This document shows positions 1 through 7,906 of a stretch of 64,000 nucleotides of DNA, piece by piece. The position numbers were made by a program, and so were the translations under genes. Within the stretch, counting starts at the first letter, position 1. Each line of letters starts with the position of its first letter. Below the pieces are notes generated by a model that was given only the letters and a program-made list of their open reading frames with translations, was not told where the DNA came from and searched no databases. Source of the DNA: Streptomyces albireticuli (GTDB taxonomy: Bacteria; Actinomycetota; Actinomycetes; Streptomycetales; Streptomycetaceae); assembly GCF_002192455.1 (NCBI RefSeq), contig NZ_CP021744.1, forward strand, positions 4,869,501 through 4,933,500, written 5' to 3'.

Positions 1-1325
1 GCTGCTCCGCCGCCGGACGGCCCGCGCGACCGCCCGGCCACCGCGGTGAGCCAGGCCAGCGCGGCGGCCCCGGCGGGCACCCCGTAGGCGGCGCCCGCCC
101 CCAGGTGCTCGGCGCACCAGCCGCCCGCCGCCGAGCCCGCCGCGACCCCGCCGAGCAGCCCGGTCACGGCCAGCGTCATGCCCTCGTTGAGCCGCCCCGC
201 GGGCGTCAGGCCCTGAACCAGGCGCATGCCGGTGACCATGGTGGGCGCCGTCGCCGTGCCCGCGATCAGCAGCGCCCCGGCCAGCGCGAGCAGGCTGCCC
301 AGGGTCCCGGCGAGCAGGGGCAGGAGTGCCGCCGCGGCCATGGCCGCGAGGTGGCGCCGGAACCGGCGGTCCACCGGGCCCGTGGGCCGGGTCAGCCCGT
401 ACAGCAGCCCGGCCGCGCAGGAGCCGGCCGCCTGGAGGCCGAGCACGGCACCCGCCGCCGGCCGGTGGCCGAGCCCGTCCGCGAACGCCACCGTCACCAC
501 CTCCAGCGACCCGAAGACCGCCCCGGTGCACAGGAAGACGGCCAGCACCCCGGCGAGGGCCGGGTTGCCGCGCACCGGCGACCGCCCGGAGCGCACCGCG
601 CCCGACGCGGGCGGCTCGGTGCGGCGCTGGGCGGCGAAGAGCGTGACGCCGGTCAGGAAGCAGGCGGCCGCGACCAGGGTGCCCAGCTCGGGGAAGCCGG
701 GGACGGCCGTGCACAGCAGCGTGGCGACGACCGGGCCGAGCATGAAGCACGCCTCGTCCGCGGCCTGTTCGAAGGAGTTCGCGGTGTGCAGGGCCGCCGG
801 GTCGCCCCGGAGCAGGTGGGCCCAGCGGGCGCGCGACATGCCGCCGGTGTTGGGCGTCGTCGCGGTCGCGGCGTACGCGGCGAACAGCGTCCACGCGGGC
901 GCGTCGAGGAGCACGCACAGCACCAGGGCCAGCGAGCCCAGGGTGGCGCACGCCGCGGCGGGCACGGCCACCTTGGCCTGCCCGTGGCGGTCCACCAGCC
1001 GCGCCGTCCACGGGCCGACGACGGCGGTCGCGCCGAGCCCGGTCGCGGTGACGGCGCCGGCCAGCGCGTACGAGCCGCGCTCGGCCGAGATCATGAGGAC
1101 GGCGCTCACCCCGAACATGCCCATGGGCAGCCGGGCCAGCAGGTTCCAGACGGTGAACGCGCGGGCGCCGGGGACGGCGAGGAGCCGGGCGTACGGGCCG
1201 CGCGGCGCGGTGCTCCGGCGCGCGCGGCCGGCGGGCGCCGAGGGCCACCGGGGCGCGGCGACGAGCGTGCCGCCGGTGACGGCGAGCAGGGGAGCGGGGG
1301 CCGGGGAGGAGGGGCGCGGGGGCAT
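1..1325 (-). CDS. MFS transporter (partial, C-terminus beyond left edge)
   Basis: Reading the minus strand from an ATG preceded by GAAGGTGG gives an open frame of about 441 codons that reaches the window edge without a stop. It has repeated hydrophobic segments separated by short basic loops, as in a 12-helix major facilitator permease. The stretch LVDRHGQAK after the second helix resembles the MFS loop 2-3 signature. A proline- and arginine-rich cytoplasmic N-terminus of about 45 residues precedes the first helix. The length suggests only a few C-terminal residues are missing. It is transcribed divergently from a LysR gene 85 bp away, an arrangement typical of a regulator controlling a drug or metabolite exporter. 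The substrate cannot be told from sequence. Confidence 0.85.
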   Translation of the reverse strand, partial: MPPRPSSPAPAPLLAVTGGTLVAAPRWPSAPAGRARRSTAPRGPYARLLAVPGARAFTVWNLLARLPMGMFGVSAVLMISAERGSYALAGAVTATGLGATAVVGPWTARLVDRHGQAKVAVPAAACATLGSLALVLCVLLDAPAWTLFAAYAATATTPNTGGMSRARWAHLLRGDPAALHTANSFEQAADEACFMLGPVVATLLCTAVPGFPELGTLVAAACFLTGVTLFAAQRRTEPPASGAVRSGRSPVRGNPALAGVLAVFLCTGAVFGSLEVVTVAFADGLGHRPAAGAVLGLQAAGSCAAGLLYGLTRPTGPVDRRFRRHLAAMAAAALLPLLAGTLGSLLALAGALLIAGTATAPTMVTGMRLVQGLTPAGRLNEGMTLAVTGLLGGVAAGSAAGGWCAEHLGAGAAYGVPAGAAALAWLTAVAGRSRGPSGGGA

Positions 1326-1410
1326 GCCGTCCACCTTCGCCGCGCCCCCGGGGCCCGGTCCAACACCTGATCGGTGGCCATTCACGCACATCTGTTGTTG
1401 ACTGCCGCGG

Positions 1411-2370
1411 GTGCCGTACGACATCGAGCCGCGCCTGCTGCGCGCCTTCGCCGCCACCGCCGAAGAGCTCCACTTCACCCGCGCCGCCGCCCGGCTGTTC
1501 GTCGCCCAGCAGGCGCTCAGCCGCGACATCCGCCGCCTCGAACAGCGCCTGGGCGCCGAGCTGTTCGCCCGGACGACCCGGCAGGTCACCCTCACCGCGG
1601 AGGGTGCCCGGCTGCTGCCGTACGCCCGCCGGGTGCTCGCCGCCCACGACGAGCTGGCCGCCGCGTTCGCCCACGAGGAGCGGCCCCTGATCGTGGACAG
1701 CGCGACGGTCGGCGTCACGGGCCGGGTGCTGGAGGCCGCCCGGCTGGCCGCCCCCGACCGCGAGCTGGTGGCCCGCTTCCACAGCGGGCTCACCGGCGCC
1801 GCCCGGGAGATCCTGGCCGGCCGGCTGGACGTCTCCTTCGGCCGGCTCGCCGGCCTCGGCCCCGCCGTCCGGGCCCGCCTCGACCACCTGCCCGTACGGT
1901 ACGAGCCCATGGCCGTCCTGCTGCCGGAGGACCACCGGCTCGCCGCCCTGCCCGAGGTGCCGCTGGCGGCGCTGGCCGGCGAGACCCTCTACGCGGCGGC
2001 GGGCAACGAGGCCACGGCGGAGTGGACGGACCTCGCCGAGCGGCTCTTCGACGGGCGCGGCATCGGCATCGCCGCGCCCTTCCCGGAGATCGAGGGCGAC
2101 GGGGAGTTCGTCCGCGTCGTCCGCAAGCGCGGCTGGTCGGTGCTGGCGAGCGTGGAGTTCCTGGACGTGCCCGGCATGGTGCTGCGCCCGCTGACGGACC
2201 CCGTGCCGCTGTCGCCCGTCTCGATGGTCTGGCGGCGTGGGCTGCGCCACCCGGGCCTGGACGCGCTGCGCGCGGCGGCCCGCGAACTGGCCGCGCGGCA
2301 CGGCTGGTTGACGCGTCCGGAGGGCGCGTGGCTGCCGGAGGAGGACGCGGCCGTGATGGCGGGGCGCTGA
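1411..2370 (+). CDS. LysR-family transcriptional regulator
   Basis: The 319-residue product has the usual LysR layout: an N-terminal winged helix-turn-helix (residues about 5-65, with LHFTRAAARLFVAQQALSR as the recognition region) and a C-terminal periplasmic-binding-like effector domain. The GTG start is chosen because the HTH begins immediately after it, as in other family members. It is divergent from an MFS transporter and probably controls it from the shared 85-bp intergenic region. The inducer is not predictable. A short hairpin (GCGCCC, GAC, GGGCGC) follows the stop and may end the transcript. Confidence 0.88.
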   Translation: MPYDIEPRLLRAFAATAEELHFTRAAARLFVAQQALSRDIRRLEQRLGAELFARTTRQVTLTAEGARLLPYARRVLAAHDELAAAFAHEERPLIVDSATVGVTGRVLEAARLAAPDRELVARFHSGLTGAAREILAGRLDVSFGRLAGLGPAVRARLDHLPVRYEPMAVLLPEDHRLAALPEVPLAALAGETLYAAAGNEATAEWTDLAERLFDGRGIGIAAPFPEIEGDGEFVRVVRKRGWSVLASVEFLDVPGMVLRPLTDPVPLSPVSMVWRRGLRHPGLDALRAAARELAARHGWLTRPEGAWLPEEDAAVMAGR

Positions 2371-2385
2371 CGGCGGACAAGGGGG

Positions 2386-2400
2386 GCGCCCGACGGGCGC
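2386..2400 (+). terminator. short GC hairpin after LysR gene
   Basis: GCGCCC, loop GAC, GGGCGC lies 16 nt after the LysR stop. There is no T-run, so it is a weak terminator candidate only. The rest of the gap up to the CGNR gene shows no clear feature. Confidence 0.35.
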
Positions 2401-2632
2401 ACGGGCGCGAGGCCCGGGGGTTACAGGGGCGTGTCCCGCGGGGCACCCTGGAGGGGGACCGGAGAAGAGGAGCCCGGGAAGGCGCGGTCCGGGGGACTGA
2501 AGCCGACCGCGGCGGACAGACGACGGCACGTGAGGACGTACGACCTGCGAAGGAACGCCGTGGCCCGGCACGACGTGCGCGACGGACACGGCGGACAGGC
2601 GTACAGGGAAACAAGGAAAAGGTGACAGGCGC

Positions 2633-3229
2633 ATGGTGGCGACGGCCCCCTATGACCTGCGATTCGACGCCGGGCGGCTCTGCCTGGACCTGGTGGCGAC
2701 GGTCGGCGGCCGGTTCAGCGAGGAACCGGTCGAGCGGCTCGACAGCCCCGCGCGGCTGAGGGCCTGGCTCGTCGGCGCGGGGGTGGTGCCGGCCGGCACC
2801 CCGCTCGACGCGGTGGACCCCTCCTGGCTCGCGCGCTTCCGCGCGGCCCGCGACCTGCTGCACCGCGTCGTCCACGCCGAGGTGGCCGGCCGGGCCGCCG
2901 ACCCGGACCTGGAGCGCGTCAACGCCCTGGCGGCCACCGCGCCGCCCGCGCCCCGAGCCGTGCGCGCGGCCGACGGCACCCTGGTCCGCGCGGTGGACGG
3001 CGCCCCGGACTGCGAGGAGCTCGTCGGCCGGATCGCCCGGGACGCGGTGGAGCTGCTCACCGACCCGGCGGCGCGCGGCCGGCTGCGGCAGTGCGAGGGC
3101 GAGACGTGCTCGCTGATCTATCTGGACACCTCGCGGGGGCACCGGCGCCGCTGGTGCTCCAGCGAGGTGTGCGGCAACCGCGAGCGGGTGGCCCGCCACC
3201 GGCGGCGGGTGGTCAACGGCCGGGGGTGA
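2633..3229 (+). CDS. CGNR zinc-finger protein (ABATE domain)
   Basis: The 198-residue protein has an N-terminal ABATE-type helical domain, with the conserved opening DAGRLCLDLVATVGGR, and a C-terminal CGNR zinc finger. The zinc ligands are visible near the end as C-x-G-E-T-C followed by RRWCSSEVCGNRERVARHRRR. Proteins of this family are small, probably DNA-binding, and common in actinomycetes; individual roles are mostly unknown. The ATG is preceded by AAAAGGTGA at good spacing. It stands alone, 262 bp after the LysR gene and 306 bp before the ECF sigma gene. Function as a transcription regulator is inferred from the family. Confidence 0.85.
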   Translation: MVATAPYDLRFDAGRLCLDLVATVGGRFSEEPVERLDSPARLRAWLVGAGVVPAGTPLDAVDPSWLARFRAARDLLHRVVHAEVAGRAADPDLERVNALAATAPPAPRAVRAADGTLVRAVDGAPDCEELVGRIARDAVELLTDPAARGRLRQCEGETCSLIYLDTSRGHRRRWCSSEVCGNRERVARHRRRVVNGRG

Positions 3230-3327
3230 CCGTCGGGTTGCCGCCGGGGGTTCGCCGGTGGCGGGCCGGGAGGCGGTGGGGCCGGGCCGTGGAGGCGGCC
3301 GCACCGCGAGCCGTGCGCTCGGCATGT

Positions 3328-3418
3328 CGTACGGCCCCGGCACGGCCCGGGTTCAGTCGTGAAGTGTCGCCTGTGTCACGGGAGTCGGGCTGAACGCGGC
3401 GCGTGCCGGGGCCGTACG
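3328..3418. repeat. 17-bp perfect inverted repeat upstream of ECF sigma gene
   Basis: Arms CGTACGGCCCCGGCACG (3328-3344) and its exact reverse complement (3402-3418) flank 57 nt. Inside, GTTCAG (3351) and CTGAAC (3390) can pair as well. The element fills much of the 306-bp gene-free gap before the sigma gene. There is no T-run, so it is not a standard terminator. It could be a degenerate mobile palindrome or a regulatory hairpin. Confidence 0.7.
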
Positions 3419-3535
3419 CGCGGGGGTTCGCGCGTCCGCCGGCGGAATTTCCGCCGGGCGCTGAGTCGTACGCCGGTGCCGCCCGTACGGAAGGGCAGCG
3501 GTGACCGACTCGCGCTATCGACCCGGGGGAACGCC

Positions 3536-4075
3536 GTGCGCAAGGATGCCGTCGTGGCTGACAGGACGAGTCCCGACGAGGAGCTGATGCGGGCGCTCTA
3601 CGAGGAGCACGCCGGCCCGCTCCTCGCGTTCGTGCTCCGGCAGGTGGCCGGCGACCGCCAGCGGGCGGAGGACGTCGTCCAGGAGACCCTGGTGCGCGCC
3701 TGGCGCAACGCCGACCGGCTGCGCGGCACCCCGGGCTCCGTACGGCCCTGGCTGGTGACCGTCGCCCGGCGCATCGTCATCGACGGGCACCGCAGCCGGC
3801 AGGCCCGGCCCCGCGAGGTCGACCCCGCCCCGCTGGAGCTGATCCCGGCGGCCGACGAGATCGACCGGGCCCTGCGCCTGATGACCATCTCCGACGCGCT
3901 GGGCGACCTCTCCGAGGCCCACCGGGAGGCGTTGATAGAGACCTATTTCAAGGGACGTACGGTGAGCGAGGCCGCCGAGGCGCTGGGCGTACCGGCCGGG
4001 ACCGTGCGGTCCCGGGTCTTCTACGCCCTGCGCTCCATGAAGCTCTCGCTGGAGGAACGGGGAGTGACGGCATGA
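3536..4075 (+). CDS. ECF sigma-70 family RNA polymerase sigma factor
   Basis: The 179-residue product has ECF sigma region 2 (LYEEHAGPLLAF through AEDVVQETLVRAWRNAD) and region 4 (LSEAHREALIETYF, then the HTH VSEAAEALGVPAGTVRSRV), with no region 3. It directs RNA polymerase to a stress or developmental regulon. The GTG start has GGGGGA upstream; a second in-frame GTG six codons later (3554) is an alternative. Its stop overlaps the next gene's start by 4 bp (ATGA), so sigma and anti-sigma are translationally coupled. The signal sensed is unknown. Confidence 0.9.
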   Translation: MRKDAVVADRTSPDEELMRALYEEHAGPLLAFVLRQVAGDRQRAEDVVQETLVRAWRNADRLRGTPGSVRPWLVTVARRIVIDGHRSRQARPREVDPAPLELIPAADEIDRALRLMTISDALGDLSEAHREALIETYFKGRTVSEAAEALGVPAGTVRSRVFYALRSMKLSLEERGVTA

Positions 4076-4818
4076 CCGGGCCGGCAGGGCACATGGACGT
4101 GGGCGCCTACGCGCTGGGCGTGCTCGACGACGCGGACGCCGGCCGCTTCGAGGAGCACCTGGCCGACTGCCACCGGTGCGCCGCCGAGCTGGACGGCCTC
4201 ATGGGCCTGACCCCGCTCCTCGCCGACCTCAAGGAGGCCACGCCGGACCCCGGGGCGCTCACCGCGCGGCCGGGCCCCGCGCTCCTCGACGGGCTGCTCG
4301 GCGAGGTCGCCGCCGCCCGGCGGGCGCGCCGTACCCGCCGGCTGTGCCTCGCGGCCGCGGCGGCGGCCCTGATCGTCGCCGGGCCGCTGGCCGGCGCGGC
4401 CCTCGTCCAGCGGGACGCGCCGGACCACAGCTCGGTGAGCGCGGCCAAGCAGATGTACGAGGACGGCGAGAAGATCGGCACGGTCGACCCCGCGACCAAG
4501 GTGGAGGCCACGGTCTCGCTCCAGCCGAAGCCCTGGGGCACCCATGTGGCCCTCCGGCTCGGCCACGTCGAGGGGCCGCGGACCTGCGACCTCGTCGCCG
4601 TGGGGAAGAACGGCGAGCGGCAGACGGTCACCACCTGGGCGGTGCCGCCGGGCGGCTACGGCGTCGGCGGGAACGACGAAGCCGAGGGGGACAAGGGGGA
4701 GAAGTGGGGAAGGGCGCCGCTGTACACCCACGGGGGCGCCGCGCTGAACCGGGAGGACATCTCCCGCTTCGAGGTCCGCACGCTCGACGGCGCGCTGCTG
4801 GCCACGGTCAGGCTCTGA
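4072..4818 (+). CDS. membrane anti-sigma factor with zf-HC2 (ZAS) domain
   Basis: The 248-residue protein carries the zinc-binding anti-sigma signature H-x3-C-x2-C (H29, C33, C36 within HLADCHRC) in its cytoplasmic N-terminus. A single transmembrane segment follows at about residues 92-113, then an extracytoplasmic domain of about 130 residues. The start overlaps the sigma stop. By family, the ZAS domain holds the upstream sigma factor inactive at the membrane until the signal acts on the outer domain or the zinc site. The outer domain contains a Gly/Glu/Lys-rich loop (about residues 200-215). Confidence 0.9.
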   Translation: MTGPAGHMDVGAYALGVLDDADAGRFEEHLADCHRCAAELDGLMGLTPLLADLKEATPDPGALTARPGPALLDGLLGEVAAARRARRTRRLCLAAAAAALIVAGPLAGAALVQRDAPDHSSVSAAKQMYEDGEKIGTVDPATKVEATVSLQPKPWGTHVALRLGHVEGPRTCDLVAVGKNGERQTVTTWAVPPGGYGVGGNDEAEGDKGEKWGRAPLYTHGGAALNREDISRFEVRTLDGALLATVRL

Positions 4819-4989
4819 CGGGCCGGCCGCCGGCCGTGCCGCCGTTCGAGAGCGCTGGGGAGCCCATCCGGAACCCCGATCAAACCGATCCCGAACCCGA
4901 CTAATTCCGTCATGTCCTGACAGGTGCGCTCAGTACCCCTGTTCGCGTACGGTTGACGGCTGCCCTAGGCACAGCAGAAGGGGGCTTGG

Positions 4990-7407
4990 GTGGCCGCGCA
5001 GAACGCCACGCACGCACACGTGGCGACCGGACCGGAGACGGAGCCCGACGGGGTCCGCGACCGGGAGATCGGTACCGAACAACAGCATCTCGACCGGGTG
5101 TACCGACGCCTGGAGGAGAAGATCCACGAGGCCGAGTTCCTCATGGACGACGCCGCCAAGCGCGGGCAGGTCGGCACGCCCGGCGCGCTCGCCGAGCGGG
5201 ACGCCCAGGTGTTCCGCGCCGGGGTGCACCTCAACCGGCTCAACAGCGAGTTCGAGGACTTCCTCTTCGGCCGCATCGACCTGCTCCTCGGCAAGGACGG
5301 GAAGAAGGGCCCCGACGGGGCCTACACCTCCGTCGAGCCCGCGGACGACGCCGTCAGCGACGACCGGGCCGAGATCGCCGAGACGCTGCACATCGGCCGC
5401 ATCGGCGTCCTGGACTCCGACTACTCCCCGCTCGTCATCGACTGGCGGGCGCCCGCCGCGGCGCCCTTCTACCGCGCGACGCCCGTCGCGCCCGGCCGGG
5501 TCGTCCGCCGCCGCGTCATCCGCTCCAAGGGCCGCAAGGTCCTCGGCGTCGAGGACGACCTGCTGCGCCCGGAGCTGACCGCCACCCTGGCCGGCGCCGC
5601 GCTGCCGGTCGTCGGCGACGGCGCGCTGATGGCCGCGCTGGGCCAGGCCCGCAGCCACACCATGCGGGACATCGTCTCCTCCATCCAGGCCGAGCAGGAC
5701 ATGGTCATCCGGGCGCCCGCCGCGTCGGTGACCGAGGTCGAGGGCGGCCCCGGCACCGGCAAGACCGCCGTGGCCCTGCACCGCGCCGCCTACCTCCTCT
5801 ACCAGGACCGCCGGCGCTACGCGGGCGGCATCCTCGTCGTCTCGCCGACCCCGCTGCTCGTCGCCTACACCGAGGGCGTGCTGCCCTCGCTGGGCGAGGA
5901 GGGACAGGTGGCGATCCGCGCCGTCGGCTCCCTGGTCGACGGCGCCGAGGCCGACACGTACGACGAGCCCGCCGTCGCCCGGATCAAGGGCTCGTCGCGG
6001 ATGCTCAAGGTGCTGCGCAAGGCGGTGCGGGGGGCACTTGAGGGCAGTTCGGCGGGGGCACCGGCCGCCGCGCGGGGGAACCGCGACGGGCAGCTGCCGC
6101 TGGACGGCCTGGACCGTCCCGCCGACGGCGGCGCGCCGCAGGGCCCACCGGACCGGCTGCGCGTGGTCGCCTTCGGGGCCCGCGTGGAGCTGGGCGCGGA
6201 GGAGCTCAAGCGGATCCGCAACGCCGCCCTGGGCGGCACCGCGCCGGTGAACCTGCTGCGCCCGCGCGCCCGCCGGCTGATCCTCGACGCCCTGTGGTCG
6301 CGGGCCGGCGGCCCCAAGCGCTACACCGACCCGGAGCTCGCCGCCGAGGCCCGGCGCGCGTTCGACGAGGACGTCTCGACCGAGGACGACTTCCTGGGCT
6401 TCCTCGCCGCCTGGTGGCCCGAGCTCACCCCGCGCGGGGTGCTCGCCGCGATGGCCGACGAGCGCCGGCTCTCCCGCTGGTCGCGCCGGGTGCTCAACCC
6501 GCGCGAGGTGCGGCAGCTGGCCCGTTCGCTCAAGCGCCTGGACGCGGCGGGCCGCGGCCCGCTGTCCGTGCACGACGTGGCGCTGCTGGACGAGCTGGAG
6601 ACGCTGCTCGGCGCCCCGGCCCGGCCCCGGCAGCCGCGCGAGGTGGACCCGCTGGCCCATCTGACGGGGCTGGAGGAGCTGATGCCGCAGCGCTCGGAGT
6701 CGCGCCGGGAGCGCGCCGAGCGGCTCGCGGAGGAGCGCCGGGACTACGCGCATGTCATCGTCGACGAGGCGCAGGACCTGACGCCCATGCAGTGGCGGAT
6801 GGTGGGCCGCAGGGGCCGCACCGCCACCTGGACGATCGTCGGCGACGCGGCGCAGTCCTCCTGGTCCGACCCGGACGAGGCGGCGGCCGCGCGGGACGAG
6901 GCGCTGGGCGCCCGCCGGCGCACCCGCTTCCGGCTCACCGTGAACTACCGCAACCCCGCGGAGATCGCCGAGCTGGCCGCCAAGGTGCTGGCGCTGGCGA
7001 TGCCGGGCATGGAGTCGCCGGCGGCCGTGCGTTCCACGGGCGTCGAGCCGAGGTTCGCGGTGGCGGGCGACGACCTGGCCGCCGCGGTGCGGGCCGAGGC
7101 GCGGCACCTGCTGGCCGACGTCGAGGGCACGGTCGGCGTGGTCGTGCCGATGGGGCGCCGCGCGCAGGCGCGGGGCTGGCTGGCCGGGCTCGGCGACCGG
7201 GTCGTGGTGCTGGGCAGCCTGGAGGCGAAGGGCCTGGAGTACGACGCGACGGTCGTGGTCACGCCCGCCGAGATCGCGGACGAGTCGCCGGCCGGGCTGC
7301 GGGTGCTGTACGTGGCGCTGACCCGGGCCACCCAGCGGCTGACGGTGCTCTCCGGCGAGCGGGACGACCCGGACGCGGACGGGGTGCCGGACCTGCTCCG
7401 GGACTGA
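4990..7407 (+). CDS. helD: HelD-type UvrD-like RNA polymerase-recycling ATPase
   Basis: The 805-residue protein matches actinobacterial HelD. It has an N-terminal coiled-coil arm (about residues 25-100), a conserved IDWRAPAAAPFYR block near residue 160, Walker A GGPGTGKT at about 252-259, Walker B VIVDEAQDLTPMQW near residue 590, and C-terminal helicase motifs including VNYRNPAEI and LYVALTRAT. HelD enters the RNA polymerase channels, removes nucleic acid and frees stalled enzyme; some Streptomyces paralogues protect against rifamycins. The GTG start follows AAGGGGG at good spacing. It stands alone, 171 bp after the anti-sigma gene. Confidence 0.88.
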   Translation: MAAQNATHAHVATGPETEPDGVRDREIGTEQQHLDRVYRRLEEKIHEAEFLMDDAAKRGQVGTPGALAERDAQVFRAGVHLNRLNSEFEDFLFGRIDLLLGKDGKKGPDGAYTSVEPADDAVSDDRAEIAETLHIGRIGVLDSDYSPLVIDWRAPAAAPFYRATPVAPGRVVRRRVIRSKGRKVLGVEDDLLRPELTATLAGAALPVVGDGALMAALGQARSHTMRDIVSSIQAEQDMVIRAPAASVTEVEGGPGTGKTAVALHRAAYLLYQDRRRYAGGILVVSPTPLLVAYTEGVLPSLGEEGQVAIRAVGSLVDGAEADTYDEPAVARIKGSSRMLKVLRKAVRGALEGSSAGAPAAARGNRDGQLPLDGLDRPADGGAPQGPPDRLRVVAFGARVELGAEELKRIRNAALGGTAPVNLLRPRARRLILDALWSRAGGPKRYTDPELAAEARRAFDEDVSTEDDFLGFLAAWWPELTPRGVLAAMADERRLSRWSRRVLNPREVRQLARSLKRLDAAGRGPLSVHDVALLDELETLLGAPARPRQPREVDPLAHLTGLEELMPQRSESRRERAERLAEERRDYAHVIVDEAQDLTPMQWRMVGRRGRTATWTIVGDAAQSSWSDPDEAAAARDEALGARRRTRFRLTVNYRNPAEIAELAAKVLALAMPGMESPAAVRSTGVEPRFAVAGDDLAAAVRAEARHLLADVEGTVGVVVPMGRRAQARGWLAGLGDRVVVLGSLEAKGLEYDATVVVTPAEIADESPAGLRVLYVALTRATQRLTVLSGERDDPDADGVPDLLRD

Positions 7408-7518
7408 CGGCGGGTCGGGGGAGTGCGCCGAGGGGGTCGTCCCGCAGGGGATCCGGCCTTCTCGGGGCCGAACTTCCGCTCCTGGAATGACTTCCCGGGA
7501 GGGTTTGTTAGCCTGGGT

Positions 7519-7666
7519 GTGGCACCGGCTCGATCCAAGCCCCCGGGCCCAACCTTAGTCGCTTCGAGCGACCACTTGCCGCGAGGCGAGCATGGCGGGC
7601 CGGTGCCACCCAAGACGTTCCTGACGGGCGTCCTTCCTCCCAGGGGAAGGGCGCCCGTCGGCTTTT
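7519..7666 (+). ncRNA. putative structured small RNA upstream of malic enzyme
   Basis: A perfect 11-bp closing stem (GTGGCACCGGC at 7519-7529 with GCCGGTGCCAC at 7599-7609) encloses 69 nt holding two further stem-loops: GTCGCT-TCG-AGCGAC (7558-7572) and CTTGCC-GCGA-GGCGAG (7576-7591, GNRA-type loop). A strong terminator follows. TTAGCCT at about 7509-7515 could be a -10 placing the transcript start at the stem. No known riboswitch core was recognised. The transcript would end about 240 nt before the malic enzyme start, so it may be a free small RNA or a terminated leader. Confidence 0.55.
7623..7666 (+). terminator. Rho-independent terminator of the putative small RNA
   Basis: GACGGGCG (7623) pairs with CGCCCGTC (7652-7659); inside, CCTTCC pairs with GGAAGG around a 7-nt loop. 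It is followed by GGCTTTT. This is one of the clearest terminators in the window. Confidence 0.8.
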
Positions 7667-7906
7667 CGGGAGTGCTTCCGGAGTGGTTCGGGGAGCGTTT
7701 CCGGGGCGTTTTCGGAGCGTGTGCGGTCTCTGATTCCCCACCCGCCCCGGCCGTCTCCTCCGCTCCCGGATCCTGGAAATTTACTTCCGGAATACGGGGC
7801 TGGTTACCCCCTACCGGCTGGTAGGTGCGACCATCGTTGCTCACGCCCTGGGCGAACCCCGAGCGGGCGTACGAAGTGGAACAAGGGAAAGCAGAGGAAG
7901 TCGGCC

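Noticed and set aside
4930..7107. A 725-codon open frame antisense to the HelD gene
   Set aside because: High-GC shadow frame; the opposite strand has clear helicase motifs and correct third-position bias.
7519..7609. Riboswitch for c-di-AMP, cobalamin or SAM
   Set aside because: None of the conserved cores I know (for example the cobalamin-box or SAM core) is present.
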